Shown piece by piece: positions 41,519-49,437 of a stretch of 64,000 nt of DNA (position 1 is its first letter; the number at the start of each line of letters is the position of its first letter). Origin of the DNA: DATBRV01 sp036560145 (GTDB lineage Bacteria > Myxococcota_A > UBA9160 > SMWR01); assembly GCA_036560145.1 (NCBI GenBank), contig DATBRV010000105.1, positions 1 to 64,000 on the forward strand. The letters are read 5' to 3'. Made by a program: the position numbers and the translations under genes. Below the pieces are notes generated by a model, which saw only the letters and a program-made list of their open reading frames with translations, searched no databases and was not told where the DNA came from.

Positions 41519-41914
41519 TCACGTCTCGAGCTTGACCTGTCGCCGCTGGGGTCCGCGGCGCGGCAGGGTCACGGTGAGAAACCCGTCGCTCAGATGCGCC
41601 GAGACCTTCTCCCGGTCGAAGGGGATCGCGATCCGCAGGCGCCGCTCGAAGGGTCCGGCGGCGATCTCCATCTGGAGCAGCCGCTTCACGTCCGTGCGCT
41701 CGGGAACCCGCCGGATCCCGCTGATGCGAACCTCTTCGCCATCCACCGTCACGCGCAGGTCCTCGCTGCGGATCCCCGCGATCTCGGCGAGCACGACGAC
41801 CGCGGCCTCGGTCTCGAACACGTCGATGTCCGGTTGCCAGCGATCGCCGCGCAGGCGATCCGAGAACTCGCCGTACAGCTCCGCGAAGGGGTCGTTGCGC
41901 TTCGGATCGCTCAG
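41519..41914 (-). CDS. Small heat shock protein, Hsp20/alpha-crystallin family
   Basis: An ATP-independent holdase that keeps unfolded proteins soluble. The alpha-crystallin domain is clear: WQPDIDVFETEAAVVVLAEIAG, EVRISGIRR, FERRLRIAIPFD and VSAHLSDGFLTVTLPR. The only ATG/GTG/TTG option is GTG 41821, but that would cut into the first strand of the domain. The frame stays open upstream with a fitting N-terminus (SDPKRNDPFAELYGEFSDRL). It reaches a CTG at 41914 that overlaps the dnaK TGA as CTGA. I therefore extend the gene to a CTG start of about 131 aa and mark GTG 41821 (100 aa) as the alternative. No C-terminal IXI motif is visible. Confidence 0.75.
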   Translation of the reverse strand: MSDPKRNDPFAELYGEFSDRLRGDRWQPDIDVFETEAAVVVLAEIAGIRSEDLRVTVDGEEVRISGIRRVPERTDVKRLLQMEIAAGPFERRLRIAIPFDREKVSAHLSDGFLTVTLPRRGPQRRQVKLET

Positions 41915-43830
41915 TTGGGTTTCTCTTCGGTGTATTCCACGTCGACGACGTCGTCGCCGTTCTTGGGGCCGCCCGGCGCAGCGCCGGCGTCGCCGGGCGC
42001 GCCGCCCGGGGCCGCGCCGGCCGCCTGCGTCTTGTAGAGCAGCTCGGCGATCTTGTGCATCTCGCGCTCCAGGCGCTGGCGCGCGGCGTCGAGTTTGGCG
42101 GCGTCGCCGGAGTCCAGTTCTTTCTTGCCGTCCTCGATCGCGGACTTCACCGCGGCGGTGTCGCCGTCCGAGAGCTTGGCCGCGTTCTCGGAGAGCGTGC
42201 GCTCGGCCTGGTAGAGCAGCCCGTCGAGGGCGTTGCGCTTCTCCACGCTCTCGCGCTGCGCGCGGTCCTCGCTGGCGTGGGCCTCGGCCTCGCGGATCAG
42301 CCGATCGATTTCGTCTTTGCGCAGCCCGCTGCTGCCCTCGATCCGGATCGACTGCTCGCGACTGCTGGCCTTGTCCTTGGCCGCCACCGAGAGGATGCCG
42401 TTGGCGTCGATGTCGAAGGTGACCTCGACCTGCGGCAGGCCGCGGGGCGCGGGCGGGATGCCGTCCAGGATGAAGCGGCCGAGCGTGCGGTTGCCCGCCG
42501 CGACCTCGCGCTCGCCCTGGAGCACGTGGATCTCCACCTGCGGCTGGTTGTCGGAGGCGGTCGAGAAGACCTGGCTGCGGCGCGTCGGCACCGTGGTGTT
42601 CTTCTCGATCAGCTTGGTCATCACGCCGCCCAGCGTCTCGATGCCGAGCGAGAGGGGGGTGACGTCCAGCAGCAGCACGTCCTTGACGTCGCCCGAGAGC
42701 ACCCCGCCCTGGACCGCGGCGCCGATCGCCACCACCTCGTCGGGGTTCACGCTCCGGTTCGGCTCCTTGCCGAAGAGCTGCTTGACCTTCTGCTGGACCA
42801 GCGGCATGCGGGTCATGCCGCCGACCAGGATCACCTCGTGGATGTCGGCGGCCGCGAAGCCCGAATCCTTGAGCGCCACGCGGCAGGGCTCGAGGCTGCG
42901 GTCGATCAGGTCCTCGACCAGCTGCTCGAACTTGGCGCGGGTCAGCTTCAGCGTCATGTGCTTCGGCCCGGTCTTGTCCGCCGTGATGTAGGGCAGGTTG
43001 ATGTCGGTGGTGACGGCGCTGGAGAGCTCGACCTTGGCCTTCTCCGCGGCCTCGCGCAGGCGCTGGAGGGCCATCGAATCCTTCGAGAGGTCGATCCCCT
43101 GGTCCTTCTTGAACTCAGCGATCAGGTAGTCGATCAGCCGCTGGTCGAGGTTGTCGCCACCCAGATGCGTGTCACCGTTGGTGGCCTTCACCTCGACCAC
43201 GTTCTCGCCCACTTCGAGGATCGAGATGTCGAAGGTGCCGCCGCCGAAGTCGTAGACCGCGATCTTCTCGTCCTTCTTCTTGTCGAGCCCGTAGGCGAGC
43301 GCCGCGGCGGTGGGCTCGTTGATGATGCGCTTGACGTCGAGACCCGCGATCGCGCCGGCGTCCTTGGTGGCCTGGCGCTGGGCATCGTTGAAGTAGGCTG
43401 GGACGGTGATCACCGCCGCGGTCACCTTCGCGCCCAGATACGCCTCGGCCGCGGCCTTGAGCTTCTGGAGAATCATCGCCGAGATCTCGGGGGGCGTGTG
43501 CACCTTGTCGCGCACGCGCACGGCGGCGGCGCCCTCCTTGCCCGCGACCACGTCGTAGGGAACCAGCTTGATCTCCTCGGGGACCTCCGCCAGCCGGCGG
43601 CCCATGAAGCGCTTGATCGAGTAGATGGTCGCCTTGGGATTGGTGATCGACTGGCGCTTGGCGATCGCGCCGATCAGGCGCTCGCCTTCGTCGCTGAAGC
43701 TCACCACGGAGGGGGTGGTGCGGCCGCCCTCTTCGTTCGGGATCACGGTCGGCTGGCCACCCTCCATGATGGCGACCGCCGAGTTCGTGGTCCCGAGGTC
43801 GATCCCGATCACCTTGCCCGAATCCGCCAT
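41911..43830 (-). CDS. dnaK: Molecular chaperone DnaK (Hsp70)
   Basis: A 639-aa cytosolic ATP-dependent chaperone. The ATPase domain has IGIDLGTTNSAVAIMEGG, VITVPAYFNDAQRQATKDA, AVYDFGGGTFDISILE and VGGMTRMPLV. The substrate domain has LLDVTPLSLGIETLGG and QVEIHVLQGEREVA. The helical lid ends in a Gly-Ala-Pro-rich tail with DVEYTEEKPN. ATG 43830 follows GGAAGGAG. It heads the minus-strand run hsp20-lon-ompA-like-glycerate kinase-aarF. No grpE or dnaJ is in the window. A perfect TTGACA lies upstream on the minus strand (43915-43910); a heat-shock sigma consensus or CIRCE element was not seen. Confidence 0.96.
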   Translation of the reverse strand: MADSGKVIGIDLGTTNSAVAIMEGGQPTVIPNEEGGRTTPSVVSFSDEGERLIGAIAKRQSITNPKATIYSIKRFMGRRLAEVPEEIKLVPYDVVAGKEGAAAVRVRDKVHTPPEISAMILQKLKAAAEAYLGAKVTAAVITVPAYFNDAQRQATKDAGAIAGLDVKRIINEPTAAALAYGLDKKKDEKIAVYDFGGGTFDISILEVGENVVEVKATNGDTHLGGDNLDQRLIDYLIAEFKKDQGIDLSKDSMALQRLREAAEKAKVELSSAVTTDINLPYITADKTGPKHMTLKLTRAKFEQLVEDLIDRSLEPCRVALKDSGFAAADIHEVILVGGMTRMPLVQQKVKQLFGKEPNRSVNPDEVVAIGAAVQGGVLSGDVKDVLLLDVTPLSLGIETLGGVMTKLIEKNTTVPTRRSQVFSTASDNQPQVEIHVLQGEREVAAGNRTLGRFILDGIPPAPRGLPQVEVTFDIDANGILSVAAKDKASSREQSIRIEGSSGLRKDEIDRLIREAEAHASEDRAQRESVEKRNALDGLLYQAERTLSENAAKLSDGDTAAVKSAIEDGKKELDSGDAAKLDAARQRLEREMHKIAELLYKTQAAGAAPGGAPGDAGAAPGGPKNGDDVVDVEYTEEKPN

Positions 43831-44158
43831 CTGCCTGACTCCTTCCAGGCGCCGCCCCGTCCCGGGGAGACGCGAAAACGAGCCGGAAGGGTGGTCCCGA
43901 CCTCCCCCCTGTCAACGCTGGGGGCGGATTCGAACGCTGCTTTGGTAAGCGGTGTCACAAGGTCGCAGGTCGGTCCGCCGATAAGCTGGAAGCTGTCCGC
44001 CTAACTCCTTGGAATCCCGATGGATCCCGTTGAGCGGACCCGCGGGCAGGCTATACTGTGAAGCCTGTTCGCGCGCCCGGCGACTCGCGTGCAAATTCGA
44101 GCTCGCAAGCCAGCCGAGCGAGGGTCCGGGGCGAAGCAGCGCGGGGATCCAACGACGC
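43831..44158. promoter_or_regulatory. Divergent regulatory region between dnaK and the gsp operon
   Basis: This 328-bp region has no gene. It carries the dnaK leader on one side, with a perfect -35-like TTGACA on the minus strand (43915-43910) but no convincing -10. On the other side is a strong-looking promoter for the type II secretion operon at 44030-44057. A run of G and C near 43905-43930 separates them. I found no HrcA-type inverted repeat or sigma-54 site. Confidence 0.6.
44030..44057 (+). promoter_or_regulatory. Sigma-70-type promoter of the gsp (T2SS) operon
   Basis: TTGAGC (44030-44035), a 16-bp spacer, and TATACT (44052-44057). This is the clearest housekeeping promoter match I see in the window and stands out in such GC-rich DNA. 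Transcription would start near 44064, leaving a leader of about 95 bases before the gspC ATG at 44159. Confidence 0.65.
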
Positions 44159-45019
44159 ATGGCGCGATACCTGAGCTGGCTCGCGAACTCCGTTCTATTC
44201 GCCTTGTGCTGCCTGTTTGCCGCCAAGACGGTGAACGCCGTGATCGGCTCGACGCTGGCGGAGGCGTCGGAGCCGGCCGTGTCGCCGACGGAGACGCAGC
44301 TGGCGACGGCGGCCAGCTGGAATGATCGGCAGGTGATCCTCTCACGCAATCTCTTCAACGCCTCGCTGCTCGCGCCCAGCGCTGGGGCCCCGATCGAGGA
44401 GGACCTCGAGGCGACCAAGCTCCCGCTCACGCTGCTGGGAACGGTCGCCGCGCTCGAGCCCGAGAACGCCTGGGCTGCGATCGAGGATCGCGAGACCAAG
44501 CAGACCCGGACCGTGCGCGTGAACGACGTGGTGAAGGCGGGAGCCACGGTCCAGCGGATCGAGCGCAAGCGGGTGGTCCTCATCGAGAATGGGTCCCCGC
44601 GGGAACTGGTGTTGGCCGAGGAAGGCGGCGTGCAGCTGGCCGCCGTCGCTCCGACCCCGTCGCGCGGGGCGCCCCGACCCCGCCGCGCCCCCGGGCCGAT
44701 GGACCGCCAGGCGACGCCCCCCGAGGCCCCCCCGCTCGACATCCGCAACCCCGCGACCCTGTTCTCCCAGGCGCGGATCCTGCCGAAATACGAGAACGGT
44801 CAGATGGTCGGCGTCCAGCTGAACGCGATCAAGCCGGGCAGCATGTTCGAGCAGATCGGGATCAAGAACGGGGACGTGATCAAGGAGCTGAACGGGATCA
44901 AGATCGACAGCCCCGAGCAGAGCGCGAAGATCCTGCTCGAGTTCGTGGACGCCAAGAGCTTCAACGTGGTGGTCGAGAACTCGAACGGCACCCAGAACTT
45001 CACGTACACGCCGAACTGA
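44159..45019 (+). CDS. gspC: Type II secretion system protein GspC
   Basis: An inner-membrane protein that links the platform to the secretin. In the 286-aa product, one N-terminal helix (SVLFALCCLFAAKTVNAVIG) precedes the periplasmic homology region (RQVILSRNLFNASLL, LTLLGTVAA, ENAWAAIEDRETKQ). A Pro-Arg linker and a C-terminal PDZ domain follow (YENGQMVGVQLNAIKPGSMF, KNGDVIKELNGIKI). ATG 44159 starts just before the membrane helix. An ATG at 44009 would add 50 residues with no family counterpart and lies upstream of the promoter. It is first of twelve gsp genes and is 6 bp before gspD. Confidence 0.93.
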   Translation: MARYLSWLANSVLFALCCLFAAKTVNAVIGSTLAEASEPAVSPTETQLATAASWNDRQVILSRNLFNASLLAPSAGAPIEEDLEATKLPLTLLGTVAALEPENAWAAIEDRETKQTRTVRVNDVVKAGATVQRIERKRVVLIENGSPRELVLAEEGGVQLAAVAPTPSRGAPRPRRAPGPMDRQATPPEAPPLDIRNPATLFSQARILPKYENGQMVGVQLNAIKPGSMFEQIGIKNGDVIKELNGIKIDSPEQSAKILLEFVDAKSFNVVVENSNGTQNFTYTPN

Positions 45020-45025
45020 GATCCG

Positions 45026-47656
45026 ATGAACGCGCGTCGCAAGACCGCAGGGAGGGATGAGGGGGTGCTTCGCCGATTCGGAACGATCGCGGCGGCGGGG
45101 ATCTGCGCGTGGATCCTCGCGGGCCCCGCGCTCGCCCAGGCGCCCACCCGCGGCCTGGACGACGCTCCGCCCGGCGTGAAGCCGATCGACGGCGATCTCT
45201 ACGCGCTCGACTTCAACAACGTCGAGCTGGCGGTGGTGATCGACGCGATCGCCAAGCTGACCAACAAGAACTTCATCTACGACGACCGCGTCCGCGGCCG
45301 CGTGACGATCGTCTCGCCCACCCCCATGACCATCGAGCAGGCCTATGCCGTGTTCGAGTCCGTGCTCCAGGTCAAGGGCTTCACCACGGTGACGAGCCCC
45401 GGCGGCGCCATCAAGGTGATCCCGGTGCGGGAGGCCAAGGAATCGAACATCGAGACCGTGCGCAGCTCGCTGCCCCCGCCCGACCGCGACCGCTTCGTCA
45501 CGCGCCTGATCCCGCTGCGCTACATCGACGCCGAGTCGATCGTCAACACGCTCAAGCCCCTGGTCTCGAAGGACGCCTCGATGGCGGCCTACGTCGAGAC
45601 CAACACGGTGATCCTCACCGAGTCCGCCTCGAACATCCGGCGCCTGCTCGCGATCCTGGAGGCGATCGACGTCGAGACGTACAAGGAAGAGCTGGCGGTG
45701 CTGAAGGTCGAGTTCGCCGACGCCACCGTGCTCGCCGAACAGGTCTCGCAGATCTACGGAGCGGAGGTCTCGGCGGCGACCGGCTCCGGGCTGACGCCGC
45801 AGGCGGGCGGACGGCGCGCCGGGGTTCCGGGCGCGGCCCCGGCTCCCGCCGCCAATCCCACGCGCGGCCGCGTCCGCATCATCACCGACGGCCGCACCAA
45901 CTCGCTGATCGTGCTGGCCGCGCGCGCCCAGCTCGATGACGTACGCGACCTGGTGCGCAAGCTCGACGTGCCGGTCACGGGCGGCGGACGCATCCACGTC
46001 TACTACCTCCAGTACGCGGACGCCGAGGAGCTGGCCCAGACGCTGGCCGCGCTGATCAGCGGCCAGGCCACCTCGCCCCGCACCGGAACCGGAGGCGGCG
46101 GCCTGGGCGGGAGCCAGCCCGGCGGCATCCCGCAGGTGCAGGGAGCGCAGACGCTGCGCACCGCGGTCTCGGCCCTCGCCGAGGGCATCAGCGTGACGGC
46201 CGACCCCGCCACCAACGCGCTCGTGATCCAGGCCAGCCAGGAGGGCTACGCGACCATCGCGGGCGTGATCGAGAAGCTCGACATCGAGCGGCCCCAGGTG
46301 CTGGTCGAGGCCCTGATCATGGAGGTCGACATCACCGACGGAACCGAGCTCGGCTTCAACGGGCTGTTCCGGCTGATCAACGGCGACACCGACATCACGA
46401 TCGCGCAGGTCACCGACGGCGCGGCGACCGGCGCGGCCCTTGGGGGGCCGTTCGGCGCAGCGGGCGGCGCCGCCTTGCCGTTGTTCGTGAATTTCTTCCG
46501 GCGAACCTTCGACGTCGATGCGATGGGCACTCCCGTGGATGGCTCCGATGGCTCCCTGATCCAGGGCATCATCCGCGCCGCCGCCTCGGACGCCGGCACC
46601 AACATCATCTCCGCGCCGCACATCCTCACCTCGGACAATGAGGAGGCGGAGATCCGGATCGGCAACAACATCCCGATCATCAGCAGCCGCGTGCAGGCGC
46701 CGACCACCGGCGGCACCGTCGACGACACGGGCCTCTCGACCTCCGTCAACGTCGAGCGCCAGGACATCGGCGTCACCCTGCGCGTCACGCCCCAGATCAC
46801 CGAGGGCGACAGCCTGCGCCTCGACATCTTCCAGGAGATCACCAGCATCAACAAGGCGCTCCAGGTCGACGTCGGAGACGTCAACGAGGTCGGCCCCCCG
46901 CTCGCCAGCCGCAAGGTCGAGAACACCGTGATGGTGGGCGACGGCGAGACGGTGGTGATCGGCGGGCTGATCAGCGACGTCTACGAGGACACCACCACCA
47001 AGGTGCCCTGGCTGGGCGACATCCCGTTCCTCGGCTGGGCCTTCAAGACCACCTCGCGCAACCTGAACAAGGCCAACCTGCTGGTCTTCCTGACCCCGCA
47101 CATCGTGCGCACGCGCTCCGATCTCGAGCACGAGACGATCCGCAAGCGCGAGGAGTTCGAGAACCAGACGGGACCCACGCTGGAGCTCTCGCAGGACGAG
47201 ATCGAGGAGGCCACGCAGCAGCGCGACGCGGCGGAGGCGGCGGGCGAGGTCTACGTGCCGCCGCCCGGGCGCAACCCGGTGCGCAACCGGCTGCTCGAGC
47301 AGGAGGCCCGCTACCCGCTCGAGCGCATGCGCGAGATCGAGCAGCAGAAGGGCGAGGCGCGCGAGCGCGCCCGCGCCGAGGCCGGCCAGGCGGGCGAGCG
47401 CTACCTCGTGCAGGCGCCCGTGCTCGGCGACGAGGCCGAGGCCATGCAGATGCTCACCGAGCTGGTCGACGCCGGCTTCGACGGCACGCTGGTCTCGAAC
47501 CAGACGGCGGCGGGGATCGTGCTCTACGAGATCCGCCTGGGCCCCTTCGAGACGCTCGAGGAGGCGCAAAAGGTGGGCGTGGTGGTGCAGAGCGCGCACG
47601 GCCTCAGCAGCTCGGTGCTGGTCGAGCCGGCGCCTGCGCCCGAGGAGGAGCCGTGA
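45026..47656 (+). CDS. gspD: Type II secretion system secretin GspD with C-terminal SPOR-like domain
   Basis: Forms the outer-membrane gate for folded exoproteins. The 876-aa product has a signal peptide (TIAAAGICAWILAGPALA), N0-N3 domains (YALDFNNVELAVVIDAI, NTVILTESASNIRRLLAIL, TNSLIVLAARAQLDDVRDL), and the secretin core with VPWLGDIPFLGWAFK (near 659) and LLVFLTPHIV. A charged helical linker (about 735-790) leads to an extra domain at about 792-876 (ERYLVQAPVLGDEAEAMQML to SSVLVEP) that resembles SPOR, a peptidoglycan-binding fold. That tail is unusual for GspD, which is normally 650-750 aa. It may anchor the channel without a pilotin, and none is seen in the operon. The stop overlaps gspE by 4 bp. 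Confidence 0.92.
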   Translation: MNARRKTAGRDEGVLRRFGTIAAAGICAWILAGPALAQAPTRGLDDAPPGVKPIDGDLYALDFNNVELAVVIDAIAKLTNKNFIYDDRVRGRVTIVSPTPMTIEQAYAVFESVLQVKGFTTVTSPGGAIKVIPVREAKESNIETVRSSLPPPDRDRFVTRLIPLRYIDAESIVNTLKPLVSKDASMAAYVETNTVILTESASNIRRLLAILEAIDVETYKEELAVLKVEFADATVLAEQVSQIYGAEVSAATGSGLTPQAGGRRAGVPGAAPAPAANPTRGRVRIITDGRTNSLIVLAARAQLDDVRDLVRKLDVPVTGGGRIHVYYLQYADAEELAQTLAALISGQATSPRTGTGGGGLGGSQPGGIPQVQGAQTLRTAVSALAEGISVTADPATNALVIQASQEGYATIAGVIEKLDIERPQVLVEALIMEVDITDGTELGFNGLFRLINGDTDITIAQVTDGAATGAALGGPFGAAGGAALPLFVNFFRRTFDVDAMGTPVDGSDGSLIQGIIRAAASDAGTNIISAPHILTSDNEEAEIRIGNNIPIISSRVQAPTTGGTVDDTGLSTSVNVERQDIGVTLRVTPQITEGDSLRLDIFQEITSINKALQVDVGDVNEVGPPLASRKVENTVMVGDGETVVIGGLISDVYEDTTTKVPWLGDIPFLGWAFKTTSRNLNKANLLVFLTPHIVRTRSDLEHETIRKREEFENQTGPTLELSQDEIEEATQQRDAAEAAGEVYVPPPGRNPVRNRLLEQEARYPLERMREIEQQKGEARERARAEAGQAGERYLVQAPVLGDEAEAMQMLTELVDAGFDGTLVSNQTAAGIVLYEIRLGPFETLEEAQKVGVVVQSAHGLSSSVLVEPAPAPEEEP

Positions 47657-49410
47657 GCGAAGCCCCGCTGCGCACGGGCCGCAGCGGCCTCGAGCCGCTC
47701 GATCTCGGCTCGATCCTGCTCCGCAGCACGGAGCTCACGGAGGAGCAGCTCGCGGAGGCGCGCGCCGAGCAGGCCACCCGCGGCGGCCGCCTCGCCGACT
47801 TGCTGGTCGCGAGCGGCAAGGTCAGCTCCGACGAGGTGCTCCAGGCGCTGGCGACCCAGCTGGGCCTGCCGATCCGCCCACAGATCGCTGCGAGCGTCGT
47901 CGACCAGACCCTGGTCGAGACGGTGCCGATCGGCTTCGCCAAGGCGCACGTGATCCTGCCGCTGCAGCGCGATCCGGATGGCGCCGTGCGGGTGGCCGTC
48001 GCAAACCCCCTCGACATCGGGCCGCTCGACGATCTGCGCATGCTCTTCGGAGGCGCCGAGGTGCGCCTCGAGCTGGCCAACCAGCGCACCATCCTGGGCG
48101 CCATCAACGAGGTCTACGACCGCGGCGTCAACTCCACCGACGCGCTCGCCGAGGACGCCGCCGAGGACCTCGACCACCTGGTCAACGACATCAGCCAGGA
48201 GCCCCAGGACCTGCTGGAGGCGTCGGACGACGCGCCCATCATCAAGCTGGTGAACTCGATGCTCCAGCACGCCGTGAAAGAACGTGCCAGCGACGTGCAC
48301 CTCGAGCCCTTCGAGCGCGAGATCCGCGTGCGCTTCCGGATCGACGACGTGCTCTACGAGCCGATCAAGCCCCTCCCGCGCGGATTGCAGGCGAGCATCG
48401 TCTCGCGCATCAAGATCATGGGCGGGCTCAACATCGCCGAGAAGCGGCTGCCGCAAGACGGCCGCATCCGCCTCAAGATCGCCGGCCGCGACTACGACGT
48501 GCGCCTCTCGACGGTTCCGATCTCCTACGGCGAGCGCGTGGTGATGCGGCTCCTGCCCCGCACCCAGGAGATGCTGAACCTGGAGCGGATCGGGTTCAAT
48601 CCGCAGCAGCTCGCGGTGATGGAGAAGCTGATCTCGCGCCCCAACGGCATCATCCTGGTCACCGGGCCGACCGGCAGCGGCAAGACCACGACGCTCTACG
48701 GGGCGCTCTCGCGCATCAACGCCACCGACAAGAACATCATCACGATCGAAGACCCGGTCGAGATCCAGCTGCGCGGAATCGGCCAGATCGAGGTGAACCC
48801 GAAGATCGGCCTCACCTTCGCCGGCGGGCTGCGCTCGGTCCTGCGCCAGGACCCGAACGTGATCCTGGTGGGCGAGATCCGCGATCTGGAGACGGCGGAG
48901 ATCGCGATCCAGGCCTCGCTCACGGGGCACCTGGTCTTCTCGACCCTGCACACCAACGACGCGGCCAGCGCCATCACGCGGCTCGTCGACATGGGCGTGG
49001 AGCCCTTCCTGGTCGCGTCTTCCCTTGTCGCCGTGCTGGCGCAGCGCCTGGTGCGCGTGCTCTGCAAGGACTGCCGCGTCGCCTACGAGGCCAGCAAGGA
49101 GGAGCTCTCCGAAATCGGCGTGCGGCCTCCCGACCGCCCCGTGAAGATCTACCGCTCGGAGGGCTGCGCGGGCTGCAACTACACCGGTTATCGCGGCCGG
49201 CTGGGGATCTTCGAGCTGATGCTGGTGGACGACGAAATCCGCGCGCTGGTCGCCCAGAACGTCGACTCGAAGACGATCAAGCGACAGGCGACCCAGAAGG
49301 GAATGCACTCGCTGCGCACCGACGGCGCCCGCAAGGTGCTCTCGGGCGTCACCTCCGTCGCCGAGGTGCTGCGCGCCACCGAGGAAGAGGGCGTCGTCGC
49401 CCAGATCTGA
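47653..49410 (+). CDS. gspE: Type II secretion system ATPase GspE
   Basis: The cytoplasmic hexameric ATPase that drives pseudopilus assembly. The 585-aa protein has N1 and N2 domains (LADLLVASGKVSSDEVLQAL), ASDVHLEPFEREIRVRFRID, Walker A GPTGSGKTTTLYG (about 338), the Asp and His boxes with VGEIRDLETAEIA and STLHTNDAASAI, and a four-cysteine zinc module (CKDC near 471 and CAGC about 35 residues later). All parts are intact. The start is GTG 47653, preceded by GAGGAGGAG within the end of gspD. Confidence 0.95.
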   Translation: MSEAPLRTGRSGLEPLDLGSILLRSTELTEEQLAEARAEQATRGGRLADLLVASGKVSSDEVLQALATQLGLPIRPQIAASVVDQTLVETVPIGFAKAHVILPLQRDPDGAVRVAVANPLDIGPLDDLRMLFGGAEVRLELANQRTILGAINEVYDRGVNSTDALAEDAAEDLDHLVNDISQEPQDLLEASDDAPIIKLVNSMLQHAVKERASDVHLEPFEREIRVRFRIDDVLYEPIKPLPRGLQASIVSRIKIMGGLNIAEKRLPQDGRIRLKIAGRDYDVRLSTVPISYGERVVMRLLPRTQEMLNLERIGFNPQQLAVMEKLISRPNGIILVTGPTGSGKTTTLYGALSRINATDKNIITIEDPVEIQLRGIGQIEVNPKIGLTFAGGLRSVLRQDPNVILVGEIRDLETAEIAIQASLTGHLVFSTLHTNDAASAITRLVDMGVEPFLVASSLVAVLAQRLVRVLCKDCRVAYEASKEELSEIGVRPPDRPVKIYRSEGCAGCNYTGYRGRLGIFELMLVDDEIRALVAQNVDSKTIKRQATQKGMHSLRTDGARKVLSGVTSVAEVLRATEEEGVVAQI

Positions 49411-49437
49411 TCCGAGCCGACCCCAGCGAGGTGAGCA

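Noticed and set aside
43831..44158. CIRCE/HrcA operator before dnaK
   Set aside because: No TTAGCACTC-type inverted repeat on either strand.
44342..47599. Minus-strand open frame of over 1000 codons opposite gspC and gspD
   Set aside because: His/Asp/Arg-rich composition typical of the antisense frame of GC-rich genes; gspC and gspD are certain.
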